Positions 8,443-17,594 are shown, counted from the first letter of the stretch. The stretch is 64,000 nt of DNA from an uncultured Bacilli bacterium (GCA_934149515.1 CAKPFD010000001.1:62001-126000), one strand, 5' to 3'. The notes: generated from the letters alone by a model not told the origin. Program-made: numbers and translations.

Positions 8443-9861
8443 ATGCAAAACAATGAAAATGAAGTTGTATATCTATACTTAGATGATATTATTCCAAATA
8501 GATTTCAACCAAGACAAATATTTGACGAAAAAGCCTTAAAAGAATTAGCAATTTCAATTAAAGAACATGGTGTTATACAACCAATTATCGTACGTAATAT
8601 TGGTAACAAATATGAAATAATAGCAGGTGAGAGAAGGTATAAAGCTAGTGCTCTAGCTGGTCTTACTAAAATTCCTGCTATTGTTAGAAATTTAGATGAT
8701 AAAGAAAGTAGCAAAGTTGCTTTACTAGAAAATTTACAAAGAAAAAATTTAAATCCAATAGAAGAAGCAAGAACCTATCAAAAAATCTTAGAATTAGATC
8801 AAATGACTCAAGAAGAATTAGCAAAAACAATGGGGAAAAGCCAAAGTGCAGTAGCGAATAAAATTCGTTTATTAGCATTAACAGATGAAGTTCAAGACGC
8901 TTTATTAAAAGAACAAATTTCTGAAAGACATGCTCGTGCATTATTAAATATAACAGATGCTCAACAACAAAAAGATATGTTGAAAGAAATTATTGCCAAA
9001 AAAATGACAGTAAGAGAATTGGAGGAAGCCATCAAACAAATGCAACAACCACAACAACAAGTAACACAACCAACAGAAATTACTCCATCTGATATTGAAG
9101 AACTTTTACAACCAACACCAAAATCTTCAGTACCAACTCCTACACAACCAGTAGAAAATCCAACAGCACCAGCTGCAAACCAACCAGTAAATTCAACGAT
9201 TGGAATTGATTATAGTACACCGCCTAAATTTATTGATTTTGGTGAATCAGCACCAAATATGACAGAAAATTTAACTCCAAGTGCAACGAAACCAGTTGAT
9301 CTTGATCAAATCAAAGAAAACTCTAAAGATATTAATCCAGAAAAACCAAGTACCAACTTAGATGAATTGCTAAAAATTTCAGATACATCAGATACAACAG
9401 AAAGTGCTGGAAATCAAGAAGGAACAACTGGTGGTGGATTTAAGTTCTTTTCTCCAGAACCAATAGAACCAGAGAACTTATTAGATCAACATCAAACAGC
9501 ACCACAAGATCTATTTTCCATTGGTGCACCACCTTCTATTTCAACGAATGAAACAGCTGGAATGGATAATTCATTACAAGGAATATCACCTCAAGACCAA
9601 TCAACTCAACCAAATATTCCTATAGTAGATACGTATAATAATCCATTTGCTAGAAATCCAATTTTTGCCGATGATGTTCAAAAAATAGAAAATATTCATC
9701 AAAATGTTCAAGAATCAACACCGAAATATACTTTAAATGAATCAATCGATCTTGTTAGAAAAGCAATACAAGATATTGAAGCAAGTGGCTTTAAAGTTGA
9801 TACAGAAGAAATGAACTTCGATAAGAATTATCAAATTGTGATCAAAATAGCAAAAGAATAA
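8443..9861 (+). CDS. noc: Noc-like ParB-family nucleoid occlusion protein with a long disordered linker
   Basis: By position (rsmG-X-soj-spo0J) and by its ParB/Noc N-terminal domain this is the noc locus, whose product in B. subtilis binds NBS sites and blocks division over the nucleoid. It has 472 residues, compared with about 283 for B. subtilis Noc. Residues 10-190 carry the CTPase/ParB core (PNRFQPR, AGERRY at about 61-66, LLENLQRKNLNPIEEA) and a KorB-type HTH. Residues about 190-425 are Pro/Gln/Ser/Thr-rich and look disordered. A short structured C terminus follows (LNESIDLVRKAIQDIEASGFKV). The basic amphipathic membrane-targeting N terminus of B. subtilis Noc is not evident. The ATG at 8443 has AGGAGG 6 nt upstream, so the 12 upstream in-frame codons are excluded. 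Confidence 0.85.
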   Translation: MQNNENEVVYLYLDDIIPNRFQPRQIFDEKALKELAISIKEHGVIQPIIVRNIGNKYEIIAGERRYKASALAGLTKIPAIVRNLDDKESSKVALLENLQRKNLNPIEEARTYQKILELDQMTQEELAKTMGKSQSAVANKIRLLALTDEVQDALLKEQISERHARALLNITDAQQQKDMLKEIIAKKMTVRELEEAIKQMQQPQQQVTQPTEITPSDIEELLQPTPKSSVPTPTQPVENPTAPAANQPVNSTIGIDYSTPPKFIDFGESAPNMTENLTPSATKPVDLDQIKENSKDINPEKPSTNLDELLKISDTSDTTESAGNQEGTTGGGFKFFSPEPIEPENLLDQHQTAPQDLFSIGAPPSISTNETAGMDNSLQGISPQDQSTQPNIPIVDTYNNPFARNPIFADDVQKIENIHQNVQESTPKYTLNESIDLVRKAIQDIEASGFKVDTEEMNFDKNYQIVIKIAKE

Positions 9862-9866
9862 AAAGA

Positions 9867-9890
9867 AGTAGAGAAATCTACTCTTTTTTT
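9867..9890 (+). terminator. Intrinsic terminator after noc
   Basis: A perfect 6-bp stem AGTAGA/TCTACT with a GAAA tetraloop is followed by a run of T residues. Confidence 0.85.
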
Positions 9891-9920
9891 CCTAAAACAG
9901 TTTTCAGCTTTCGTTATTTT

Positions 9921-9929
9921 TGATACAAT
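9921..9929 (+). promoter_or_regulatory. Extended -10 promoter for parA-parB
   Basis: TGATACAAT (extended TGN plus TACAAT 9924-9929) lies 30 nt before parA. A weak TTTTCA sits 17 nt upstream. The same TGATACAAT element is found before prfA, hpf and secA. Confidence 0.65.
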
Positions 9930-9959
9930 ATAAGAAGATTAAGGAGAAGAGAAAGAAGT

Positions 9960-10745
9960 ATGGGAAAGGTAATTTCATTGGTAAATCAAAAAGGTGGTGT
10001 TGGTAAGACAACGACAAGCATAAACCTTTCAGCATCACTTGCTTTTTTAGGCAAAAAAGTACTATTAATTGATTTAGATCCACAAGGTAATACGACAACA
10101 GGAATTGGCATCAATAAAGGAGATATTGAAAAAAGTGTTTATGATGTTTTAACAAGTCGCTGTACAACACAAGAAGCAATGGTAAAAACAAAATATAAAC
10201 AATTGTATGTATTACCTGCAACAATTAATTTAGCTGGATTAGATATTGAATTATTAGAAAAAAGTCAAACAGAACCAGGCTTTGCCAAAGGAGCACAATT
10301 AAAACAACATTTAGAAGAAGTGAAAGATTATTTTGATTATATTATTATAGACTGTCCACCATCTTTGGGTTTAATAACAACAAATGCTCTAACAGCAAGC
10401 GATTCTGTCATTATTCCAGTACAATGTGAATTTTTTGCACTAGAAGGAATCATGCAATTATTAAAAACAGTAAGATTAGCACAAAAACAATTAAATCCTC
10501 AACTAGATATAGAAGGCGTTTTATTAACAATGTTAGATTCAAGAACCAACTTGGGATTTGAAGTTGTAGATGATATTCGTAAATTCTTTAAAGAAAAAGT
10601 TTATAATACAATAATTCCAAGATTAATCCGTCTAACAGAAGCACCAAGTCATGGAGAACCAATAATTGTTTATGATCCTAAAAGTAAGGGAGCAGAGGCT
10701 TACTTAAATTTAGCAAAGGAAGTGATTGAAAGAAATGGAAAATAA
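9960..10745 (+). CDS. parA: Chromosome partitioning ATPase ParA (Soj)
   Basis: Deviant Walker A ATPase that acts with ParB in origin segregation and, as Soj, in control of DnaA. It has 261 residues. The P-loop KGGVGKTT is at 11-18, the Walker B-like region is IIIDCPPSLG, and the switch contains DPQGNTTTG. It is preceded by AAGGAG. It overlaps the parB start region, forming the soj-spo0J operon beside the origin. Confidence 0.97.
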   Translation: MGKVISLVNQKGGVGKTTTSINLSASLAFLGKKVLLIDLDPQGNTTTGIGINKGDIEKSVYDVLTSRCTTQEAMVKTKYKQLYVLPATINLAGLDIELLEKSQTEPGFAKGAQLKQHLEEVKDYFDYIIIDCPPSLGLITTNALTASDSVIIPVQCEFFALEGIMQLLKTVRLAQKQLNPQLDIEGVLLTMLDSRTNLGFEVVDDIRKFFKEKVYNTIIPRLIRLTEAPSHGEPIIVYDPKSKGAEAYLNLAKEVIERNGK

Positions 10746-11619
10746 TAAAAGAAGAGCCTTAGGAAGAGGCTTAGAAGAATTATTTAATAATGAACCATTA
10801 GATATTAATAAAGTAGAAGAAAAAATAATAGATACAACCCCAAAAGAAGAAATTGTTGAATTAGAAATAGATAAATTAAGAAGTAATCCTTACCAACCAA
10901 GACAAAATTTTGATGAAGAAGCACTTCAAGAATTAGCAAACTCTATCAAAACTCATGGTGTTTTTCAACCAATTATTGTAAAAAAGAGTATCAAAGGATA
11001 TGAAATTATTGCAGGAGAACGTCGAGTAAAAGCAAGTAAATTAGCGGGCAAAGAAACAATACCAGCAATTATTAAAGATTTTACAGATGAACAAATGATG
11101 GAAATTGCTTTATTAGAAAACTTGCAAAGAGAAGACCTAACACCATTAGAAGAAGCGATGGCTTATCAAAAAATTCAGCAAAATTTAGCAATTACCCAAG
11201 AAGAACTAGCTAATAAAGTTGGAAAAAGTCGTAGCTATATCACAAATATGCTAGGTTTATTAAAATTACCTGAAACTGTAAAAGATTGCCTAGAATTAGG
11301 AAAAATAACAATGGGTCATGCCCGCGTTTTAAGTAAATTAAGCGATAAAAACAAAATAGAAGAACTAACAGAAAAAGTAATTAATGAAGATTTAAGTGTT
11401 AGAAAACTAGAAGAGATAACATCATCTAAAGAAGAATTTGCAAGAACAAAAGAAATCAAACGTTCATCTAAAGAGGTTCCTGAATATACATATATAGCAG
11501 AAAATTTATGTGAAAAACTAGGAACAAAAGTAAAAATCAAAAACAACAAAATAGAAATAAAATTTGCCAACACAAATGATTTGAATCGCATCTTAGAAAT
11601 GATGAATTTTGATAAATAG
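10735..11619 (+). CDS. parB: Chromosome partitioning protein ParB (Spo0J)
   Basis: CTP-dependent DNA clamp that loads at parS and recruits SMC. It has 294 residues from the ATG at 10735. A TTG at 10726 is closer to AGGA and would add three residues. The N-terminal RRALGRGLEELF stimulates ParA. The ParB core has NPYQPRQNF and the CTP motif AGERRV. The HTH region and a C-terminal dimerisation domain follow. It is clearly distinct from the noc paralog two genes upstream, so the genome carries both a ParB and a Noc-like protein. Confidence 0.96.
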   Translation: MENNKRRALGRGLEELFNNEPLDINKVEEKIIDTTPKEEIVELEIDKLRSNPYQPRQNFDEEALQELANSIKTHGVFQPIIVKKSIKGYEIIAGERRVKASKLAGKETIPAIIKDFTDEQMMEIALLENLQREDLTPLEEAMAYQKIQQNLAITQEELANKVGKSRSYITNMLGLLKLPETVKDCLELGKITMGHARVLSKLSDKNKIEELTEKVINEDLSVRKLEEITSSKEEFARTKEIKRSSKEVPEYTYIAENLCEKLGTKVKIKNNKIEIKFANTNDLNRILEMMNFDK

Positions 11620-11621
11620 GA

Positions 11622-12440
11622 GTGATCAAACTGAAAGAATTTTTAGAAACAGACATATATAATTATCTATTACAACCTCTTATCTACATCATCGTAGCAT
11701 ATTGTACATATAAAATAATCACCATTATTATCAATAAAGCTTTAAGAAATAATTCATTACGCATCAAAAATCAAAAACGCCTAGAAACATCCAAAAGCAT
11801 CATTAATAATGGGATTAAATATGTCATCATTATCTTAACGTTTTTAATTATATTATCTCTATACCATATAGATGTTAGTAAAATTTTTGCAGGACTAGGT
11901 ATTGGAGTTGCCGTATTATCTTTAGCATTTCAAGATATTGCAAAAGATTTCTTAGCTGGTCTATCTATTGTGTTAGAAAATCAATTTGAAATAGGAGATA
12001 ATGTTTCTATCAACGGATTCCGTGGTGAAGTTATCGCAATGGGATTAAAAACAACTAGAATAAGAGATTACAAAGGTGCAGTTCAGATTATTTCTAATCA
12101 TAGCATTCAACAAGTAATAAATTATAGCCTTAGCCCATCTTTAGCAGTTGTAGACATTGCAGTCAGCTATGAAAGTGATTTAGATGAAGTAGAGAAAGTA
12201 ATTGATAAAACAATCCAAAAAATCAACACAACTTATCAAAATCTAAAAGGAAAGGCAGAAAGATGGGGCGTACAAGAATTAGCAGATTCAGCAGTTATCT
12301 ATCGAGTTGCCGTAAAAGTAAAAGCAACCAAAGATTTTGAAACAGAAAGACAAATGAAAAGGGAATTTAAACTAGCTTTTGATGAAGCCAACATTAAAAT
12401 CCCTTATTCGCAAATAGAGGTGCATTATGGACAACAATAA
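11622..12440 (+). CDS. Small-conductance mechanosensitive channel, MscS family
   Basis: Tension-gated channel that releases solutes on osmotic downshock. It has about 270 residues, three predicted membrane helices, then the MscS pore/beta region (GLGIGVAVLSLAFQDIAKDFLAGLSIVLENQFEIGD). The start is unclear. GTG at 11622 lies inside the Shine-Dalgarno AGGAG (11618-11622). No ATG or TTG follows nearby, but a CTG at 11631 is exactly 8 nt after AGGAG, so a CUG start is possible. Immediate linkage to parB and DUF951 suggests one operon. Confidence 0.9.
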   Translation: MIKLKEFLETDIYNYLLQPLIYIIVAYCTYKIITIIINKALRNNSLRIKNQKRLETSKSIINNGIKYVIIILTFLIILSLYHIDVSKIFAGLGIGVAVLSLAFQDIAKDFLAGLSIVLENQFEIGDNVSINGFRGEVIAMGLKTTRIRDYKGAVQIISNHSIQQVINYSLSPSLAVVDIAVSYESDLDEVEKVIDKTIQKINTTYQNLKGKAERWGVQELADSAVIYRVAVKVKATKDFETERQMKREFKLAFDEANIKIPYSQIEVHYGQQ

Positions 12441-12624
12441 AGTATATCAACTGGGAGATCATGTTATCATGAAAAAACAACATCCTTGTGGTAGTAATGA
12501 ATGGGAAATAATAAAATTAGGAGCAGATATTAAAATAAAATGTTGTCAATGCGGAAGGATGATTTTTATTCCCAGAATTGACTTTAATAAAAAAATCAAG
12601 AAAGTGTTAACACAAGAGGTTTAA
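12427..12624 (+). CDS. DUF951 family protein
   Basis: Small 65-residue protein of the DUF951 family (B. subtilis YyzM type). Its signature is GDHVIMKKQHPCGSNEWEI followed by KCCQCG, suggesting a small zinc-ribbon or RNA-binding fold, though the function is unknown. It overlaps mscS by 14 nt. In B. subtilis relatives the gene also lies near spo0J and ychF. Confidence 0.88.
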   Translation: MDNNKVYQLGDHVIMKKQHPCGSNEWEIIKLGADIKIKCCQCGRMIFIPRIDFNKKIKKVLTQEV

Positions 12625-12625
12625 C

Positions 12626-14221
12626 ATGAAAGAAAAAAAGAAATTAAAGCTCAGAAAATTTTATTTTCACCCAATTACTATCTTTATTACCTTAACCATT
12701 TTAACCATTTTTCTAAGTTCCGTTTTATCAGCATTACAAATGCAAGCAACGTATAATAAAGTCAATCAAACAACTTATGAATTGGAAACAGTTTTAGTAA
12801 CCGTTGAAAATATGTTGAATTTTGATGGAATGAAATACATATTTAGTAATGCAACAAGAAATTTCTTAAGTTTTTCTTCTCTTGGAACATTATTAATTAC
12901 TCTAATAGGTATTAGTATTGCAGCATCAAGTGGTTTTATTGATACATTTTGTCGTAGAAAATTAGCAAAAGTAGATAAAAAAATAATTACATTTATTATT
13001 ATTTTATTAGCTATTTTCTCTTCATTAATCAATGATATAGGATATGCGCTATTAATCCCATTAGCCGCAATTCTTTTCCAAAAGAACAATCGTAATCCAC
13101 TCCTTGGAATTATCACAGCATTCTGTGGCGTTAGTTTTGGATATGGTGTTTCCATTTTTGTTGGTTCACTAGAAACAAATTTGATTCCCTATACCACGAT
13201 ATCAGCACGATTAATTGATGAAACAGCACATATCAGTTTAACTTCAAATTTATATATCATCATCGCTTTTTCTATTATTTTAGCGTTTATCGGAACAATC
13301 ATCATCGAAAAAATAATTGCTCCACGTTTTGGAAAATATAAAGAAAAAGAAGTGCTTTCTAAAACAGAAGAATTAAATATTATATCAGTAGAGGAAGAAG
13401 AACAACAAAAAATTGTCAAAGAAAAGCAAGAAAAAAGAGGAATGAAATGGGCTAGAATTACAGCAGTCGTTATGGTAATTGCTTTCATCTACATGATTAT
13501 ACCAAATTTACCTTCTTCTGGAATGCTATTAGATATGACAGAAGATACCTATCTTGGTCAATTATTTGGAAGTAATTCCTATTTTCAAGATGGCTTTACT
13601 TATATGATCAGCCTTATGTTTTGTGTAGTTGGAATAGCCTATGGATTAGGAGCTAAAACGATTAAAAATGATAAAGATATTATTAACGGTTGTAAAGAAA
13701 CATTTCAACCATTAGGAGAAGTATTAATTCTATTATTTGTAGCAGCTCAATTTATTTCTGTTTTCAAAAAAACAAATATAGGAACAATTATTGCAAGTTG
13801 GTGTGCTTCTGCCATTGGAAATGTTCATTTTACAGGTATTCCATTAATTATTTTCTCTATTATAATGATTGCCATTGCTAATTTAGTAGTCACAACACCA
13901 ACGGCGAAATGGTCTATCTTCTCACCAGTAATGGTGCCAATATTTATGCAATCTAATATTTCTCCCCAATTTGCTCAATTCATTTTAAGAGTCGGTGATT
14001 CTCTAACAGCAGGTATTACACCATTGTTAGCAGGATTTGCAATTTATATTGGATATTTAAATGTTTATAATCAACAAAAAGAAAAACCAATTACCATTCA
14101 TCAAAGTATCAATTATATCATGCCATACTTTGCTATTATTTCAGCAACTTGGATATTACTGACAATCGGATGGTATTTATTAGGACTACCAATAGGTCCA
14201 GGGGTTTACCCAACAATATAG
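12626..14221 (+). CDS. AbgT-family transporter
   Basis: Membrane protein of 531 residues with roughly a dozen hydrophobic helices. AbgT signatures are NFLSFSSLGTLL near residue 80, the NDIGYALLIPLAAILF segment near 140, and a C-terminal repeat half with PTAKWSIFSPVMVPIF and RVGDSLTAGITPLLAGF. The family includes p-aminobenzoyl-glutamate uptake (AbgT) and sulfonamide efflux (MtrF) members, so the substrate cannot be named. A charged cytoplasmic loop at about 245-275 is rich in Glu/Lys. It sits between DUF951 and ychF and ends in a terminator. Confidence 0.82.
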   Translation: MKEKKKLKLRKFYFHPITIFITLTILTIFLSSVLSALQMQATYNKVNQTTYELETVLVTVENMLNFDGMKYIFSNATRNFLSFSSLGTLLITLIGISIAASSGFIDTFCRRKLAKVDKKIITFIIILLAIFSSLINDIGYALLIPLAAILFQKNNRNPLLGIITAFCGVSFGYGVSIFVGSLETNLIPYTTISARLIDETAHISLTSNLYIIIAFSIILAFIGTIIIEKIIAPRFGKYKEKEVLSKTEELNIISVEEEEQQKIVKEKQEKRGMKWARITAVVMVIAFIYMIIPNLPSSGMLLDMTEDTYLGQLFGSNSYFQDGFTYMISLMFCVVGIAYGLGAKTIKNDKDIINGCKETFQPLGEVLILLFVAAQFISVFKKTNIGTIIASWCASAIGNVHFTGIPLIIFSIIMIAIANLVVTTPTAKWSIFSPVMVPIFMQSNISPQFAQFILRVGDSLTAGITPLLAGFAIYIGYLNVYNQQKEKPITIHQSINYIMPYFAIISATWILLTIGWYLLGLPIGPGVYPTI

Positions 14222-14222
14222 G

Positions 14223-14246
14223 AAAGCAATGAAAGTTGCTTTTTTT
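14223..14246 (+). terminator. Intrinsic terminator after the AbgT gene
   Basis: Stem AAAGCAA/TTGCTTT with a 6-nt loop and a following T tract. Confidence 0.8.
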
Positions 14247-14302
14247 CATGTTAAAATAAGAAAAAATATGATATACTATGTATTCAAGAAAAGAGGAATA
14301 AT

Positions 14303-15403
14303 ATGGCATTAAAAGCAGGAATCATTGGATTACCAAATGTAGGAAAATCAACCTTATTTAACGCAATTACAAACCAACACATCTTAGCGGAAAATTATCC
14401 ATTTGCAACAATCGATCCCAATGTTGGAGTAGTAAATGTACCAGATCAAAGAATTGAAAATCTAAAAGAAATGTATCAACCAACCAAAGTAATACCAACA
14501 AGTTATGAATTTACAGATATAGCAGGACTTGTAAGAGGAGCAAGTAAAGGAGAAGGACTAGGAAACAAATTTTTAGCACACATTCGCGAAGTTGATGCAA
14601 TCTGTGAAGTCGTAAGATGCTTCAACGATGGAAAAATTATTCATGTAGATGGAACGATTGATCCGATAAGAGATGTTGAAACTATCAATTTAGAACTCAT
14701 GATAGCAGACCTAGACGTTATCAACAACCGTTTAGAAAGAGTAAGCAAAAAAGCAAGAACAACCAAAAATAAAGAAGATCTATTAGAAGTAGAAACATTA
14801 GAAAAAGCTAAAACAGCACTAGAAAAAAACTGCTTGTTAAGATTAGTTGATTTTACAGATGACGAGAAAAAAGTTTTAAAATCATATAACTTTTTAACTT
14901 TAAAACCTTGTATTTATCTAGCGAATATAGAAGAGCAAGATTTAGGTAAAGAAGATAATGACTATGTAAAAAAAGTAAAAGAGTATGCACAAAAAGAAAA
15001 TACTGAAGTAGTAACATTGTGTGCCAAAATAGAAGAAGAATTGAGTGAATTATCTTCTCCAGATAAAGAAGAAATGTTACAAGCACTTCAAATAGAACAT
15101 AGTGGACTAGATTCCTTAATCAAAGCAACTTATGATTTATTAGGACTAGCAACATATTTTACAGTAGGAAAAGATGAAGTAAGAGCATGGACATTTAAAA
15201 AAGGAATGAATGCCAAAAGCTGTGCAGGAATTATTCATACTGATTTTGAAAAAGGCTTTATTAAAGCGGAAGTAATGAGTTATGATGACTTAATGAGTTG
15301 TGGTAGTGAATTAAAAGTAAGAGAAGCGGGAAAAGCAAGAATAGAAGGAAAAGATTACATCATGCAAGATGGTGATATCTGCCATTTCCGTTTCAACGTT
15401 TAA
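14303..15403 (+). CDS. ychF: Redox-regulated ATPase/GTPase YchF (Ola1)
   Basis: Obg-family P-loop protein that preferentially hydrolyses ATP and associates with ribosomes. It has 366 residues. [14 protein letters not shown] is at 8-21, the G3-like motif is [17 protein letters not shown], and a coiled-coil insertion (about 130-200) and a C-terminal TGS domain ([26 protein letters not shown]) follow. An extended -10 TGATATACT (14269-14277) precedes it. Position near the rpsF operon matches B. subtilis yyaF. Confidence 0.96.
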   Translation: MALKAGIIGLPNVGKSTLFNAITNQHILAENYPFATIDPNVGVVNVPDQRIENLKEMYQPTKVIPTSYEFTDIAGLVRGASKGEGLGNKFLAHIREVDAICEVVRCFNDGKIIHVDGTIDPIRDVETINLELMIADLDVINNRLERVSKKARTTKNKEDLLEVETLEKAKTALEKNCLLRLVDFTDDEKKVLKSYNFLTLKPCIYLANIEEQDLGKEDNDYVKKVKEYAQKENTEVVTLCAKIEEELSELSSPDKEEMLQALQIEHSGLDSLIKATYDLLGLATYFTVGKDEVRAWTFKKGMNAKSCAGIIHTDFEKGFIKAEVMSYDDLMSCGSELKVREAGKARIEGKDYIMQDGDICHFRFNV

Positions 15404-15408
15404 AAAGC

Positions 15409-15437
15409 TTTACTTTAAGAACAAATCTTGCTATAAT
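15409..15437 (+). promoter_or_regulatory. Promoter of the rpsF-ssb-rpsR operon
   Basis: TTTACT (15409-15414), a 17-nt spacer and a perfect TATAAT (15432-15437). Transcription would give a leader of about 60 nt before rpsF. Confidence 0.75.
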
Positions 15438-15444
15438 AACAAGC

Positions 15445-15478
15445 GAGTATTTAAAATACTCCTTACCTATTATTAGGT
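15445..15478 (+). promoter_or_regulatory. Two-hairpin leader of the rpsF operon (candidate S6/S18 autoregulatory site)
   Basis: Two adjacent hairpins occupy the rpsF 5' UTR: GAGTAT/ATACTC (15445-15461) and ACCTA/TAGGT (15465-15478), followed by the GGAGGTGG ribosome-binding site. An S6:S18-binding leader is known upstream of rpsF in many bacteria. Assignment here rests on position and structure only; I did not match the conserved bulge. Confidence 0.45.
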
Positions 15479-15503
15479 CTTATGTCCAGAAGGAGGTGGA
15501 AAG

Positions 15504-15791
15504 ATGAACAAGTATGAAATTATGTTTATCGTAAAACCAGATTTAGAAGAAACCGCTATCAAAAAAGAAGCAGAAAATCTAAAAAAGGTTTTAACAGATA
15601 GAAAAGCAAACATTCTTGAAGAAAAAGCAATGGGTCAAAAGGAATTAGCCTATGAAATTAAGAAATACAAAAATGGTTATTATTTCTTATTCGTAGTAGA
15701 ATCACCAAAAGAAGCAACAAAAGAATTTGATCGTTTAGCACGTATTAATGAAAACATTTTACGTCACTTAATCGTTCGTGTTGAAGATTAA
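15504..15791 (+). CDS. rpsF: 30S ribosomal protein S6
   Basis: Binds S18 on the platform of the 30S subunit. It has 95 residues, normal length, with N terminus NKYEIMFIVKPDLEE and the family pattern KAMGQKELAYEIKKYKNGYYFLF. GGAGGTGG lies upstream. It is first in rpsF-ssb-rpsR. Confidence 0.97.
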   Translation: MNKYEIMFIVKPDLEETAIKKEAENLKKVLTDRKANILEEKAMGQKELAYEIKKYKNGYYFLFVVESPKEATKEFDRLARINENILRHLIVRVED

Positions 15792-15805
15792 GAAAGGAAT
15801 GAAAT

Positions 15806-16282
15806 ATGAATAAAGTATTTTTAATTGGACGTCTTGCAAGAGATCCAGAATTACGTTATACAGGAAGCAATACACCAGTAGCAAGTTTTACAGTAGCTGT
15901 AAATCGTACATTCACAAATCAAGCAGGCGAAAGAGAAGCTGATTTTATCAATTGCGTTATTTGGAGAAAACAAGCTGAAAATGTAAAAAATTATTTAAGT
16001 CAAGGAAGTCAAGTTGCTGTAGAAGGACGCATTCAAGTAAGAAGCTATGACGATCAAAATGGTCAAAAACGATACATAACAGAAGTAGTAGCAGATAATG
16101 TAGAATTCTTAGGATCAAGAAAAGATAACAATACAACAACCCCAATGACACATAATAATTCTGATGTAACACCATATAATTTTCCAAGTGAAACTACATC
16201 AACAGGTACAGATGTTTCCAATAATCCTTATGCCGATTTTGGCGCTAATATTGAAATCAGTGATGATGAATTACCATTTTAA
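15806..16282 (+). CDS. ssb: Single-stranded DNA-binding protein
   Basis: OB-fold protein coating single-stranded DNA during replication and repair. It has 158 residues. The OB domain is at 1-105 ([35 protein letters not shown]). A flexible Asn/Thr-rich linker leads to the acidic tip DDELPF that docks SSB partners. It lies between rpsF and rpsR as in B. subtilis. Confidence 0.97.
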   Translation: MNKVFLIGRLARDPELRYTGSNTPVASFTVAVNRTFTNQAGEREADFINCVIWRKQAENVKNYLSQGSQVAVEGRIQVRSYDDQNGQKRYITEVVADNVEFLGSRKDNNTTTPMTHNNSDVTPYNFPSETTSTGTDVSNNPYADFGANIEISDDELPF

Positions 16283-16302
16283 ATAAAAAAGGAGGAAATA
16301 CA

Positions 16303-16518
16303 ATGGCAGAGTTTTATCGAAAAAAGAAAAAAGTATGCTTAATGTGTACTGGTAAATCAGTTAATTATAAAGATGTCGATACACTAAAAAAATATGTCAA
16401 TGAAAAAGGAAAAATTGTTCCTCGTCGTGTTACAGGAAACTGTGCTCGTCATCAAAGATATATTGCAAATCAAATTAAAAGAGCAAGAGCAATTGCTTTA
16501 TTACCTTATACAAAGTAA
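16303..16518 (+). CDS. rpsR: 30S ribosomal protein S18
   Basis: 71-residue basic platform protein and partner of S6. It contains [21 protein letters not shown] and the [15 protein letters not shown] signature. The cysteine pair CLMC is retained. GGAGG lies upstream. It ends inside a strong terminator stem. Confidence 0.97.
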   Translation: MAEFYRKKKKVCLMCTGKSVNYKDVDTLKKYVNEKGKIVPRRVTGNCARHQRYIANQIKRARAIALLPYTK

Positions 16519-16544
16519 ATGGAAAATAACCATTTACTTTTTTT
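16512..16544 (+). terminator. Strong terminator after rpsR
   Basis: An 11-bp perfect stem AAAGTAAATGG/CCATTTACTTT with a 7-nt loop, overlapping the rpsR stop codon and followed by T residues. Confidence 0.9.
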
Positions 16545-16595
16545 GAAAAATTTATAATTATAGTATATAATATTAAATAGGTAAAGGAGGCATAC

Positions 16596-17588
16596 ATGAA
16601 AATAGTAGAACAAAAACAAAAGCTAAAGAAAAAAATCAAACAAGCAAAAAGCATTTTCATTATGGCCCATGCAGATTTAGATTTAGATGCCTTAGGAAGT
16701 TCTATTGGACTATATATAATCCTATCGAAAATGCATAAAAACTGTTTCTTGATCATTGATGATAAAAAGCATGAATTAGGTGTTGAAAAAATCTTACAAG
16801 AATTAGATGGTTGTTTAAATATTATTACTAGTGATAAAATAGAAGAAAATCTCTATATTAGAGAATGTAAAAACCTTCTTATCATTTTAGATACCAATAA
16901 ACAAGAATTAGTACAAAGTAAAAAAGCACTAGATTATTTCTCTGATGAAAATAGAATTATCATTGATCACCACGATTTAGGTGTTACTTCTATTTCCAGC
17001 CAAATGTGCATCATAGATAATCAAACATCAAGTACTTGTGAAATGATTTCGAACTTAATGGAAGCTTGTAATCTAAAAATAGACTCTTATTATGCCACCT
17101 TATTATTAGCAGGAATTATCCTAGACACCAATAACTTCACATTAAAAACAACGGCTAATACCTATTATGCTGCCTACTATTTAGCAGCTTTAGGAGCAAG
17201 CCCAAGAAAAGTACAATACTTATTAAAACAAGATATAAAAGATTACACCGAAAGACAAAAAGTAATTACAAATGTTGATATCATTGATGGCAAAATAGCG
17301 ATCGCTAAAGGAAGTTCTTATACAATTTATCGCAAGGAAGAACTAGCAAAAATAGCTGATACTCTGTTATTCTTCAATGATATAGAAGTATCTTTTGTTA
17401 TAGGAAAAATCAAAGAAAAAACAGTCTACATCAGTAGTAGAAGTTTAGGAAAATATGATATAGCAGAATTGTTAGAGCCATTAGGTGGTGGCGGAGATAA
17501 CACTGGTGGAGCTGCTAAATTAGAAAATTATACAATTAGTAAAGCTGAACAAAAACTATTACAAATTTTAAAAAATCAGGAGGATTAA
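16596..17588 (+). CDS. Short DHH/DHHA1 phosphoesterase at the gdpP locus
   Basis: 330-residue DHH-family phosphoesterase. Motifs are AHADLDLDALGSS (about 24-36), LDTN, IIDHHDLG (the DHH motif, about 122-129), LLAGIILDTNNF, and a C-terminal DHHA1 domain with GGGGDNTGGAAKL. The position between rpsR and rplI-dnaB is that of gdpP (yybT), the c-di-AMP phosphodiesterase of about 660 residues. This protein lacks the two membrane helices, the PAS-like domain and the degenerate GGDEF domain, leaving only the catalytic half. The GGGH motif reads GGGGD, so its histidine is replaced. Likely substrates are c-di-AMP, pApA or short oligonucleotides (NrnA-like); the sequence does not decide. Confidence 0.82.
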   Translation: MKIVEQKQKLKKKIKQAKSIFIMAHADLDLDALGSSIGLYIILSKMHKNCFLIIDDKKHELGVEKILQELDGCLNIITSDKIEENLYIRECKNLLIILDTNKQELVQSKKALDYFSDENRIIIDHHDLGVTSISSQMCIIDNQTSSTCEMISNLMEACNLKIDSYYATLLLAGIILDTNNFTLKTTANTYYAAYYLAALGASPRKVQYLLKQDIKDYTERQKVITNVDIIDGKIAIAKGSSYTIYRKEELAKIADTLLFFNDIEVSFVIGKIKEKTVYISSRSLGKYDIAELLEPLGGGGDNTGGAAKLENYTISKAEQKLLQILKNQED

Positions 17589-17594
17589 AATACG

